This document shows, piece after piece, positions 11,679 through 22,513 of a stretch of DNA of 64,000 nt. This DNA comes from Capsicum annuum. Taxonomy: Eukaryota > Streptophyta > Magnoliopsida > Solanales > Solanaceae. The number at the start of each line of letters is the position of its first letter. The stretch's first letter is position 1. The DNA is taken from assembly GCF_002878395.1 (NCBI RefSeq), contig NC_061121.1, positions 138,600,266-138,664,265 on the forward strand, in the 5' to 3' direction. A program made the position numbers and the translations under genes. The notes under the pieces were generated by a model. That model searched no databases and was not told the origin of the DNA. It was given only the letters and a program-made list of their open reading frames with translations.

Positions 11679-12390
11679 TGTAGAAACCCAAAGGGGGTTA
11701 CACCACACTGTTTGGGACTGGATCCCTCAATGTCAATCATAGGCAATGAAATAGTACATTATCAGGAATAACAATGAAGTACAAGAAATGTATAGAATAT
11801 AGGATTTAATGTGGAAACCCCTTTTCTCAAGGGAAGAGAAACCACGACTTGCCTTAATAAGCTTAAAATAGTCTAATATAACCACCCTCTTAATTTTAGA
11901 CTCGACTATGAACCTAACTCAAGGTTCCTTCTACTTGTAATACATCTACTAAAAGAATACATTGACATCTCTGCCAATATTCATAAAAAATTTGATTAAA
12001 TCTAACCAGCAACAAACTTGGGCAACTCTACCTAAGCACTTCTCTCAATAAAATAAAAATACTACTCTTATGGAAAGAGTATTTCAAATACAAATCATCA
12101 CTCAAGAACAATTTCAATTTCTTCTAACACACGCTAAGTAATTGAGTAATACTATGTTTTTCCTTTTCTCTCTTTAAGATCAAGACTTGGAATATACAAA
12201 AAACATTTGATGAACAAATGTCTTTTCCCTTTTATAGATGAGTTATGATTAGGGTTGAAATATCATTGGACCAACTATCCTAGTTAGTATAAGCAACACC
12301 TTTAAGTATGTTAAACAAGAGGATAAAGTTGTGAAGTCACATATGCCATTTGTATAGTACCTTGAACATCTAGGAACCTATTCCATAGCA
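11679..12390 (-). repeat. 5' LTR of minus-strand SIRE-type element
   Basis: The LTR ends ...CTACA on the minus strand directly before the primer site. A minus-strand TATA box CTATAAAAG lies at 12230-12237. The outer end is set at 12,390, where the plus strand ends in CA (TG on the minus strand), giving about 0.71 kb. No coding sequence is seen inside. Confidence 0.65.
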
Positions 12391-12394
12391 GTTA

Positions 12395-13720
12395 GTTGCT
12401 CATTATCGAAACTCCATATAGTACACATCCTCTCAAATCCTTTCCAATTGAACTGGCCAGAGAGTTAATAATGGTAAAGGGATTGGATATAAGTATCAAA
12501 CCCAATCACTTGGGTCTCATGGGAAAGATGTTCATGGTTGTAGGAAAAAGGTCCAAGAACCTCTATGCTCTCATTGTAGAAGAGATGGGCATTTGAAGAA
12601 AAACTATTAAAGTTGGCATAGAGCTAAAATGAGCAGTTCTGGATACACTTAGATGGAGAATTCTTATACTAAGGGTTTCATACCCGTAAATGTCAAAAAT
12701 TCTTCTACGTTTAGATAATAATAACTTTGTTTGTAGGTGGGAGAATAGGATTGCCGTCATAACTGATTCATTGATTATAAATATTCAAAGCATATCATTG
12801 GAATATCAGACTACATTCTCTCTCATGACACTATAAGATGTTGGTGTCTCACTTGGAAAAGGTAATAAGATTAAGATCTCATCTAATGGAAGCACTGTAT
12901 CAAGCTTGAAGTATAGGAGAGTTATTCTCAAAGCCAAGAGGATAAAAAATATGTATGTAGTTGATTTGGTGTCTATGGATGATGAGAAATTAACTTGCTT
13001 AAGTGTTCAAATTGAAGATACTGATTTATGGTACAAAAAACTGGGACATCAAAAGTTCTCTTTTCTAAAAAAATTAATTTCAAAGGCCCTAGACCGTGGA
13101 TTACCAAAGTTTAAATTTCAAGTCAACAAGGCTTTGAATGTTTGCGTTGGGGTCATAACAAATAAGCTATTCCTTTAAGATAAATATTAATATTTTTAAA
13201 TTTAGATCAAATCATGGAACAAAATCTTAGAACTTCATGTGTTTAATAGAATGTGTATGTGGTACTTGATAAGTTAGGAAAGATGGTGAATCTAGGTAAT
13301 GATGAAGACTTAATTTTGAAAGAACTCATTCTTGTTAAATGAGACGATACTGCTGCAGATGATAGTCAAAGGACTCAATGATACAAATAAAAATAATGAA
13401 AGAGATTGTGATCACGATCTCAATTACAGACCCCTGCTCTAACTGAAAGAATATAAAGACAAATTCAGTCAAGTTCTTTAGGGACCTGGTCTCTAAAAAA
13501 CTCATTTCAGAAGGCCAAACTGAAGGGACAGATCTTCTAATCCCCTTAGCAATATAACTTTAACTCTGAAGACTAGAGTCCAAAAAAGAGCTCAATCTAG
13601 AAATTACATGACATTCTCAGCTTTTCTATCTCAAATTAAGCTAAAAATATAGAAGAAGCTCAAAAAATGTTGAATGGATAAATGAAATGAAGGAGGATAT
13701 TTAGAAACTTTAAAGAATTT
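12395..13720 (+). pseudogene. SIRE-A gag-pol remnant
   Basis: Pieces appear in order. A zinc knuckle CSHCRRDGHLKKNY (about 12569-12610) has its last Cys changed to Tyr. Next is a protease-region box YKYSKHIIG near 12,780. The GAG-pre-integrase domain (12906-13178, 90 open codons) includes DLWYKKLGHQKFSFLKKL with its zinc-binding LGH. A scrap of the integrase core reads RSNHGTKS near 13,205. The RT entry segment FSAFLSQIKLKI..KKLKKC is near 13,620. Everything between these boxes is deleted or unreadable. The RT palm with its YVDD box is missing, so this copy could not support its own copying. Confidence 0.75.
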
Positions 13721-14103
13721 ATGTCTTGGACATTTTCCTCATACCTATTAAGATAACAACTTTTGGAATAATGCGGCATACTGAAACTAACAAGTTGAGG
13801 GTGAATTGATTAAATCAACCCGACGTACTAAATGATTCAGTTTTTCTTACTAAAATTAGTTATGATCAAGAGACAGTTATCCTTGGTAAAGCAGGTAAAA
13901 ATTGGTCTAAATTAGTGTCATACCTTTGTAGGTATACACTAATGGAAACAGATTTGGAGAAAAACAGTTAAGGCAAACACAAATGAAGAATTCACTTTAG
14001 AAAGAAAGGAATCTAGTCCCATCTCTCGGGTTTGTACCAAAAAGTTCTATCTTAAAAGACACATTTTTATTGTCTGAACAACACCTGTCAATTCACAACA
14101 AAT

Positions 14104-16485
14104 ATGAAGAGTCACACCTATTGTAGTCAGATGCATCATTTCAATAAGGTACCTTTTAAATATCAAATATTCACATCCCTTAATTATAAAACCAAATCTA
14201 TTTTATTTCATTCTTATCCTAATAAATTCAAATCATCCCCCTCAATCGTTGTCGTCTCTAAATTGAGATTGTATTTTTCTTTCTCTCTTACAAAAAATTG
14301 AAATAGGAGATATTCCTATTTTTACAACTCTTGTTAAATAGCCAAAAATTGTTAAAGTCCTAGAAAATTAGTCTAAAAAATGAATAGAAATCTCTAATAC
14401 ATTAACACAAAAAATTGTAGAAGAAATCGTATTAAGTTCCTAACAAGAACCTGTACTGACTCTTCCCACTGAGTCCTCCTAAAAAATTCCTAAAACCCCA
14501 AAAGAGTCTCTCCTTATTGAAACATCCTAAAACACTAAAATTTCTACTGAGTCAACCATGGTAGAAAATTTATATCAAGGTTTTTGTTCACCACATGATG
14601 AAGAAATCCCTTAATCAAAAGTTTCTCTACTTCAAATGAACCAAAATTACCAAAAGACTCAAATCCTTATTTATTCTAAAGAACCAAAAAATTTAGAATT
14701 GTTAGAAAAATTACAAGTACCTGGTTCCCTACTCCCTTAGATTCAAACCCTATTAATTCTCAACTTTTGGACAAAAAATATCTGTAAATAGGTTTGAACT
14801 TTCTAGCGGTGAGAATAGAGTTACTATAGCCTTACTTGTGATTGTAAATAACCCCAAGGAAACCTTATTTAGTGTAAAAGAGAAAGTAGTATTTGAAAAA
14901 AGGTAATGTGTCAAATGATAGAGAATTTGTGCCCCTCTAAATAAGGAAAAAGAAAATGAGGATGAACCACCTCTAAGGCATGCTGTGAAAAAAAAGGAAA
15001 TAAAGGCATAGAGAAAGTAATTGTTTCTTGGGTAAAAGTTGCCAGATCCTATTTTACTAGAGGCTATAAAAAGAAGTTGTTAGTAAATACAATAAAGGCT
15101 AGAAAATTTTTACTACTAATAGAAGAAGACTAAATAAAGTTGTCATATTGAAGAAGGAGAATGTTGAAGTTGTAGGGGTTAGAGAGGATGAGGACATTGC
15201 TCTTGATGTTGTTGCTGTAATTAAGAAAAGAACTCATGAAATTCATATAGCTGGAAGGACCAGGTCCTCCCATTCTAAGTCTTGTAGCCCTGTAGAAATA
15301 AAGTAAAAACATATTTCGATGAAAAAAAAGAAAATCTTCAAGGGACCTGGTCCCAAGAAGAGAAAAATCATTAAAAAAAATAGCAGTGATTCAAAAAGAA
15401 GAAGAACAGTCAAAGAAAAGATATATGGGTCTAGATAGAAAAGAAATAAAATTTTTAAAACTCATAATGTATTGTCTAGAAGAGTATTTGATCCCATGAT
15501 TTATCAAAAACCTGGAATCATTTAGATGGCAAAATATATCAAATATCAGGGATGGTTACACCTCCAAGAGGAACTAGCTCCGATAGTGTTTTAAGAAAAT
15601 GTAAGAGAATTCTATTATATAATGGATTTCACAGATGATGTGTTGAGCTTGAATTCCGATGTGTAAGAAAAGGAAATAAAGCCGGGTGAAGAGGCACTGG
15701 GAAAAATTCTTCATATGTTGATTACAGCTGTGAGGACTGTTGTCAAAGAACAAGTCTCAACTGAGTTAATGATTAATCCCTCAAATGTGGGAGGGATATC
15801 AATAGCTAGTCTGAGTAAGAAATTTCTCACAAGTTAGTTCTAATTAGTATTTGAATTTTTGAACAAGTTCCGTTTACTCAGGTAAGAGAAAAGGACCATT
15901 GTCTCTGTTGTTTTTTTATTCCTAGTAGATTGTATGAGCATATTTGGGTTGATAAGTCTACTTGCTCTAGTGATAGAGCACGTGCAAAAGTTCATCCATG
16001 ACAAGGAAGGGAATCATGGCATTACTTATGGGTACTTATTGAACAAGTTTTGTGAAAACTTTAATTAGTCGGGAATAAAAAAACACTTAGAATAGTTAAA
16101 CAAAAATGCAGTCTAACAACATCAGTGGAAAATGAATGCATATAAAAAAGTGGCAATAGTGTCCCAAGTGTAAGAAATTTTTGTTGCTCTAAAACCTTTA
16201 AGAAAGTAAATTAAGAGTATGAGGATTAAGTTACATATTTAGGATAATGAGATAGTGCACTTAAAGATTCAGAAGTTATCCTCAAAGAGACCTGGCACTA
16301 CTAAGAAACTTGCAGCAGAAAATACAAAGATCTGGGCCATGGTTGTAGAAATTACAGGTGAGATTCAAAGGCTAAACAAAGAAGAGAAGACCCTCACTAG
16401 AATTTTGTTTGATTCTTATGTAGTTGAGGCTGCCAGAATAGAGTTATTGCTTAAATCATTCTCCCCTTATCCCCCATCCAATTGA
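14104..16485 (+). pseudogene. SIRE-A env-like third ORF (broken)
   Basis: SIRE/Maximus elements carry a third ORF after pol, often called env-like; its role is unknown. Here the plus strand downstream of pol reads a Lys/Arg/Glu-rich N-terminal half (14,900-15,450, KKK and basic runs). A conserved-looking core follows: LSLNSDV..KEIKPGEEALGKIL (15,640-15,710), LVFEFLNKFRLLR (about 15,845), VIEHVQKFIHDKEGNHGITYGYLLNKF (15,970-16,055). A C-terminal heptad-like segment is open for 76 codons (16255-16485, KLAAENTKIW ... EIQRLNKEEKTLTRIL). Many stops are present. The identification rests on position and on remembered resemblance to Solanaceae SIRE ORFs, so it is less certain than the pol calls. Confidence 0.6.
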
Positions 16486-16694
16486 GTCCTATCATTCTTG
16501 TATTAGTTTGTCATCCCTAGTTTTATTTCAAGTCATTATTTTTATTGTAATTTTTGTAGAAAAATCTTTTATATTTCTTGGTATATTGTAATTATGTTGA
16601 TCTCTCTTAAGAATGAACTAATTCCTGTTAGTGTATTTTATTTAATTTTAAAAATAAATTATTCTTCAGGTTAGTGTTTCCTCAGTGGCCGTGT

Positions 16695-17345
16695 GTTAAC
16701 TAACTTTTACTTATTTTACTTTTGGTTTACTGTTATAATATTTTAATGATGCCAAAAGGAGGAATATTTAATTTATGTTCTAGCGACCAGGTGTGTTGCA
16801 TGATATAAAGATATGTTAAGGACTAGGTACCAGGTGTATATGTGTTAAATGAATGTTGATGCTAATGATTATGGAATATTTATAGGAGGATAATATTGAA
16901 TGTTATAGTTTTAAAAAATGAATTGAATGAATATTGATGCGTGCAGGTATATTGATAGGGGAAACATTAAAACACAATGAAAGAATTTTGATGTCAATTT
17001 ACAATAAGAGACTACTGGCGATGAGTTAACTAACTTGGGGTTATTTTACTCTTGGTTTACTATTATCACATTTTAATGATGCTCTAAAAGGGGTGTACTA
17101 AATTCATGTTTTAGAGATAAAGTGTATTGCATGATATGATGATATGTTAAGGACTATGTAGTAAGTGCATATGTATTAAATGAATGCTGATGGTAATGAT
17201 GATGGTATATTTATAGGGGGAAGAGTGTTGAATATTGTAAGTGCAAAAATGAACTGAGTGAATATTCATGAGTGCAGTTATATTGATGGGGGAATATTAA
17301 AACCCAATGAAAGAATTTTTATGTCAATTAACGATAAGGGACTAG
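16695..17345 (+). repeat. 330-bp tandem duplication in SIRE-A 3' region
   Basis: Two copies start at GTTAACTAAC (16,695 and 17,025) and run in parallel through TTTTAATGATGC, TGCATGATAT, ATGTTAAGGACTA, TTTATAGG, TATTGATGGG / TATTGATAGGG and AATGAAAGAATTTT. The period is 330 bases. No coding sequence is seen. Confidence 0.85.
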
Positions 17346-17504
17346 GTCTTTATATTGCATGATATATTGACATGGGGAAGAAAGGTGCATAGTATACGGA
17401 AACATTCATCGACAATAGTGGTAATCACTTCTATTAAATATGATGAATGAACATTGGTGTACAAAATTTATGGTTGGTTTGTCATAATCAAAAAGAGGGA
17501 AAAT
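17346..17504 (+). other. SIRE-A end of 3' region and polypurine tract
   Basis: Non-coding sequence leads to the polypurine tract AAAAAGAGGGAAAAT (about 17490-17504), preceded by GTTTGTCATAATC. The same GTTTGTCAT..TC plus purine layout stands before the SIRE-B 3' LTR. Confidence 0.7.
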
Positions 17505-18315
17505 TACTATATCATATTTTGATAATGATCAGCTGACAACAAGGGACCAGGTCCTTGGGTATTTGAATTGATATATCTTGTTTGGATGGTAAGAAGCTAA
17601 TAATAAGGGACCAGGTCCCTCAAACTTCATGAAAATGTTCAAGTATCACTGTATTACATAGTTTTATCTTGTAGTGTAACAAACTACTAGGTGATCTTTG
17701 ACGCATCAAGACTACTGGTCCAATATGATTTCCACACTAATCCTTATTCAACTATAAAACAAAAAGAATGTTTCTCAATTGGTGAGTTTTTGCAAATCAG
17801 AATATAAGAGAGGGAAAGAGGTAAAATCTTCACTTTGTGACATTGTCAAGTTTATAGTTTCTGTGTGCTAAAATGTTTAGTGTTCTTGAGTCATGTTTGA
17901 GTCTGTAATTTAATTGCTTATGTCATAAGAGTAATAACTTTTGTTTATGTTATTGAGAATGCATAGGTATAGGTACCTGAGTTTGATATTGGATTAGAGT
18001 TAATCAATATCAAGGTGAGTTCTTGATAGAGTTTTCTAGGTAGGTTTGTACTAGAGTTGTTACAAACTAGTTGAGCCTAAAACAAGGTTCAAATTGAGTC
18101 TATAATTAAGAGGTTGATAATAGTGGATTGTTGAGTTCTTATGAGGAAAAGTTATGGTTTTTCCCCTTTTGAGCAAGGAGGTTTCCATATTAATTCTGTG
18201 TGTTCTTTAAATTCTTTCAAAGTTTTAGCTTTCCTACTACTTCATTGTGTTATCTCCTGTGACAGACTTTATCGAACCTGGTCCATCATAGTGTGGTGCA
18301 ACCCCCCATGTCTCA
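17505..18315 (+). repeat. SIRE-A 3' LTR
   Basis: The LTR starts after the purine tract at TACTATATCA (TG changed to TA) and ends GGTGCAACCCCCCATGTCTCA at 18,315. It shares the repeated GGGACCAGGTCC boxes, a TATA box TATAAAAC (17753-17760) and the end GTGGTGCAACxCC with the SIRE-B LTRs. Length is 811 bases. The open stretch 18141-18446 is chance coding across the LTR end. Confidence 0.8.
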
Positions 18316-18334
18316 TATATATATATATATATAT
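18315..18334. repeat. (AT)10 microsatellite
   Basis: Ten AT dinucleotides follow immediately after the SIRE-A LTR end. Confidence 0.95.
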
Positions 18335-18549
18335 TATGAGTTTAGTGAATTATACTATGTTTTGTTCTTTGAATTGCATATTTCATTATAGTGTTTTAAA
18401 TTATGTTATTGTTTATAAAGTATCATTAAGTTCTAGAGGGATATGAATACTTAATACCTATATCCTTTTACATGGTTTTGTTTTCAAGTAGCAAGTCAAA
18501 CAAATCATGATTTTATTATCATATTTAGATCACCTTTTAGTCTAATTCC
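18335..18549. other. Unassigned spacer
   Basis: Short AT-rich sequence between the SIRE-A LTR and the Tekay-E RNase H remnant. I recognise nothing in it. Confidence 0.4.
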
Positions 18550-19690
18550 GACTTAGTCGGAAGGTAATGATGGGTTCATGGTTTATTGTGATACATCTCA
18601 AGTAGGGCCTAGTTATATTTTGATGCAATATGGGAAGGTGATTATCTATGCTTCTAGAAAGATAAAAGTATAGGAAAGGAATTATGGTGGCAATATTTGT
18701 ATGGTGCTCATGTGGATATCTTTTCTAATCATATGAGTCTACAGTATATGCTCACTCAGAGGAATATTAGTCTCGTGCAGAGAAGATAGCTTGAGCTTCT
18801 CAAGGTCTACGATATGAGTCTTCACTACCACCCAGGTAAGGATAACATGGTTTTGATGCTCTTAGTAGGCTATCAATGTAATGATTAGCTCCTGTGGATG
18901 GTGTGTCAACAGGTTAAGGTTGATCACATGAGGTGTGGAAGGTTATATCAAGAAATTGATTTTGCTGAGTAGAAATAGGATGTGACCAATATGAACTTTG
19001 TTACCAGTCTTCCCTTGTCTCAGAATTAATATGATTTGAAGATTGAAGATTATGCAAAACTGTATATTGAGGAGATTGTGAAGCTGCATGGGATATCTAT
19101 TTCAATTATTTGTGATCATGGCACGTAGTATATATATCACTTTTGATGATCTTTCTAGAAAGGGTTGGGGATGAAGGTCAGTCTGAGTACTATATTCCAC
19201 CTGCAGATAGATAGAAAAGCAGAGAGAACTATTCAAATAATAAAAGATATGCGTCAAGCTTGTGTGATTGATTATGGTGGCAATTAGGTTGTGCATCTAT
19301 CTTTGGTGGTGTTTGCTTATAACGATAACTGCCAGTCTAGTATTGATATAGCCCTTTTTAAGGCATTGTATGGTTGAAGGTGTAGATCTCCTATTTGTTG
19401 GTTTGAGCTTGGTGAGGAAAACATGTTTGGTCCTGGCTTGGTTTACATGGCTATGAAAAAGGATAAGGTTTTATTAGAAAGGCTTAAGGCTGCCCAAAGT
19501 CAGTCAAAAGTCTTATGCAGATGTTAGGCATAGATACTTGGAATTTATGGTTGGGCATAATGTTTTCGTTAAAGTATCTCCCTGAAGGGTTTTTTTTGGT
19601 TTGGTAAGAAAGGAAGGCTCAGCCCCGGTATGTGGGTCTTTATAAGGTTTTGCAGAGAATTTGTAATATTTTTTAAGAGTTAAGAGTTAC
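18550..19690 (+). pseudogene. Tekay-E RNase H and integrase remnant
   Basis: The plus strand gives Ty3/gypsy Tekay/Del pol pieces: RNase H with VIYASRKIKV and the ALSRLSM tether (18,575-18,870). The integrase reads CQQVKVDHMRCGRL...MNFVTSLPLSQ (about 18,905-19,020) then jumps straight to EDYAKLYIEEIVKLHGISISIICDHGT. The segment with the first catalytic Asp has therefore been deleted, while the second Asp (near 19,120) and the Glu in DRKAERTIQIIKDM (near 19,215) remain. SPICWFELGE and a KGRLSPG box follow. Stops and frameshifts are frequent. No RT or gag survives to the left. Confidence 0.82.
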
Positions 19691-19698
19691 CTTGTAGA

Positions 19699-20040
19699 TT
19701 GAGCTTGGTTCATCCGGTCTTTCATGTTTCCATACTGAGAAAGTGCATTAGTGTTTCTTCTTCAGTTGTTGCATTGGAAGAATTGGGTATCTCAGAGTAT
19801 TTCTCTTATGAAAAATTCCCAACTGAGAACTTGGATAGGCAGGTTCATCGGTTTCAGACCAAGGATATGGATTTGGTTAAAGTTTTTTGGTGGAACCATA
19901 AGGTGGAAAGAGTTGCATGGGAATCAGAGGAGGACATAAAGTCCAAATATCCGAATTGTTTTTCTGCTCCTGGAATTCATGCAAAAGGAATATATCTTCA
20001 AAACATCTTTCTTTTTGGAGTTTATTCAAGGAAATATTAA
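19699..20040 (+). pseudogene. Tekay-E integrase C-terminus with chromodomain-like end
   Basis: A 113-codon open stretch begins SLVHPVFHVSILRKCI, the box after the integrase GPY region of chromoviruses. It continues ENLDRQVHRFQTKDMDLVKVFWWNHKVERVAWESEEDIKSKYPNCF. The V-K-V-x-W-x-N/H-x-x-x-E-x-x-x-W-E-x-E block is the CR-type chromodomain relative that would steer integration into heterochromatin. It is the most intact protein piece of this element and the true C-terminus of pol, ending about 130 bases before the 3' LTR. The Met at the start is internal, not a real initiation codon. A shadow frame (19751-19939) overlaps it. Confidence 0.82.
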
Positions 20041-20171
20041 TATCCTTTCCTCTTTTTTTTTAAAAAACTTTGTTAAAGATTGGAAATATTTTTGATAATG
20101 CAATGACTCGTGCGTGTGGTTACCCCTACCTTGTTCGTCATTTGGGGATGAATTTTCCTAGTGTGGGAGAC

Positions 20172-22324
20172 TGAAACACCCTAATTTTCGGACCTTAGAA
20201 AACTTCCTGGAATTTTGATCTATGGTCCCAATACCCATGAGTCATATGTTGGGGTACGGATGGTATGGTCTAGTCATATGGTGACCAGCGTTGGTTGGTG
20301 GGATGGATTTTGGTTACTGAAAGGGAATGGCTTAGGGGTAAGAGTCGTATTGGTGGTTACTGATTGTTTGGTTCCTTAACATAATCTTATACTTAGTTAC
20401 ATAGGTTGGATGGAAGTACGAGTGGCTCACCATGATCCGTAAGCCAAGGTATGAGCCGTACCCAGGACTCGTATGATGGACAGTGCCTAAATCTTCCTTG
20501 GGTGTAAGTCTGTCATGGTTGAGGGTGAAAGGTACGGATTGTATGCTTTCGATACAACTAGGTTGGATTAGTTATATGTTGCACAATTTTGGATCCAAAG
20601 GTTGAAGCTAGGATACGAGCAGAGGGTAACACTTTTATTAGAGGGTACGACTTATGTGGGTCAGTCATACCCTTGTGATGTGATTTTGGTGAAACATAAG
20701 TGGGGGTATTCCAGACATTTGCCCACTTATCCTAATAAGGTCCCATGACTTCTAACCTACTTAGAAACTCTTTTAAACACTCCATTATTCTGTCAAAAGC
20801 TTTTGGGCAAGGGAAGCTAGGGTTTCAACTAGAGGACTAATATAGGGATTTTCTTTGTTATTTCTTTCAATCATCAACTTTTTTAAGGCATGTTCTCTTC
20901 CCTCGTTGTTAATTACATACAAAGTCAGGTTTTTTTATGAATTTTTTCATGATTTCTTTGATTGTATGATTCTAGTTTTCAACTATGAATTGGGGTTTTT
21001 TATATGAACGAGTTGGTTATGGTTTTCCAAGGTTTTAATTGTGCTTTTTTAAGCATTAATGGTGTTTTTGGATAATTAGATTGCTTGAGAATAGTTTAAT
21101 GGTAATTAGAATTGGTTTTGGTCATATTATGCCCCCAATGTATTTGGAAAAATTCCTATAATAATGTTTTCATTGCATTGAGTATTTTTAATGGAACTCT
21201 TACTGTTTTAAAACATGATAATGCAATTATTCATGGTTTAAATGTTTGGAATGGTAAATGGCTAAAATTTCACTCTTTATGGTCACATGGAATGCCCCCA
21301 AGTTATTTAATATGGTAAATGAGAGGGCACTTCTATGTTTCCTTAAACCTATATATGGTTGGCTATGGATAATACATGGAAATAAGGATTGGTATAACGA
21401 TACCAATAATGATGGCCTTCGTTATTAAATGAATAATGGTTTGGTTTTTTGGAAATTTTTTTAATTGGTCAATAATTGCAGGATGAGTAGTAAAGCCATG
21501 GAAAGTGGAGGTCCCAAAGGGACTAAAACTGGAAACTCATATTTTTCAACGTGATGCTGGTCTTAGTGAATGTATGCATGATGTCATAGTGTATTTTGAG
21601 AGATGTACAAGTCATCCCAGGTTTTCTTACCAGGTAGAGTGGCTAAATGCACTGAGACCCTTCAGTAAGGGTAGTTGAACCCATATATCCCATGGGTGGT
21701 TTAGGTCGACAATGACACATAACCCAGGTATAAGGTTTTAAAGGCATGCTAATCCCGGTCCCCTTTCCCAGCATGGTTAAAAATATATGTATGGTTACTT
21801 GCATATGGATGGTTTCACTTGGTTTATTAAATGGAGTTATTTTATCATTATCATGATATCATGCTAGCATTTACCAGCAAACCCATATCCTGGCGGCTGT
21901 ATACCCATGCTATGCAGGAAACGTTGGAATAGAGTTGTGAGCTTCCTTCCTTTTGGAATACTCCATTTCATGTTATGGATATTTCTAGAAACTTTGATAT
22001 TATTTTGTATATTAGTTTTGGCTATGGCCGGGGGCATGTCCCAACTGGATTTTATGAATCCTATGGTTAGAGGCTTTCTGGTATTCTACAAGTTAGAATT
22101 AGCGGGATCGGTATTGGTGTTTGGCTTGGCATTGGAATAAGATAGAAGTCTCACACCATCGGACATAATTTCCAATCGTTCCATCATATTTCATTGTGGG
22201 ATTAATTATACGATGTTTTGGATCATCTTTCGTTATGGCATAGTTTATGGTCCTTGTTTCGGTATTAGTTTGGTATGGTTGGATTGTTGATATAGGATGG
22301 TTACACTCGGTTGGGTCGGTCACA
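20172..22324 (+). repeat. Tekay-E 3' LTR
   Basis: The LTR begins TGAAACACCCTAATTTTCGG after a purine-rich AGTGTGGGAGAC. It ends near GGGTCGGTCACA at 22,324, giving about 2.15 kb. The start matches the opposite-strand LTR beginning at 24,840. Open stretches at 21112-21318 and 21907-22140 lie inside it and show no protein resemblance. Confidence 0.72.
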
Positions 22325-22513
22325 GTTGTGATCCTATCCCAGAGTCTTCATGTGAGTTGTTACATTATCTTGTTAAAATATTCAAAATTCAGCCAACTCA
22401 GGGTTGGTAGATGGAGGTTGGGTTGGGTAAAGGGGTGGTCTCCTATCCCTGTCGGACTTGGGATTCCCATTAAAACAAGGCCCCTGGTCAGGTTGAGCCA
22501 TCTCTAATACTAA
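22325..22513 (-). other. Primer site and leader of a minus-strand Tekay-type element
   Basis: The minus strand reads TTAGTATTAGAGATGG at 22498-22513, a decayed TTGGTATCAGAGC primer site differing only by transitions in its first 12 bases. About 170 bases of leader follow before the plus-strand LTR cuts it off. No gag is seen. Confidence 0.5.

Larger units (their letters stand above)
12395..18315 (+). mobile_element. SIRE-A, Ty1/copia (SIRE/Maximus) element lacking its 5' end
   Basis: The plus-strand order is gag zinc knuckle, protease box, GAG-pre-integrase, scraps of integrase and RT, an extra env-like ORF, a 3' region with a 330-bp tandem duplication, a polypurine tract and a 3' LTR. There is no 5' LTR; the left neighbour is an oppositely oriented SIRE-type LTR. 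Large internal deletions removed most of integrase and nearly all RT. The LTR is homologous to the SIRE-B LTRs at 58,153 and 62,421. Confidence 0.8.

Noticed and set aside
15130..15312. 60-codon minus-strand frame
   Set aside because: Antisense to the SIRE-A env-like region; no resemblance.
14104..16485. Possibility that the SIRE third ORF is a captured host gene
   Set aside because: Its place after pol and before the 3' LTR, and its wording, fit the lineage's own third ORF better; no intron-exon pattern was seen.
21907..22140. 77-codon hydrophobic frame
   Set aside because: It lies inside the Tekay-E LTR and shows no conserved motif.
22099..22323. 74-codon minus-strand frame
   Set aside because: It overlaps the end of the plus-strand Tekay-E LTR and is not gag-like; considered chance.
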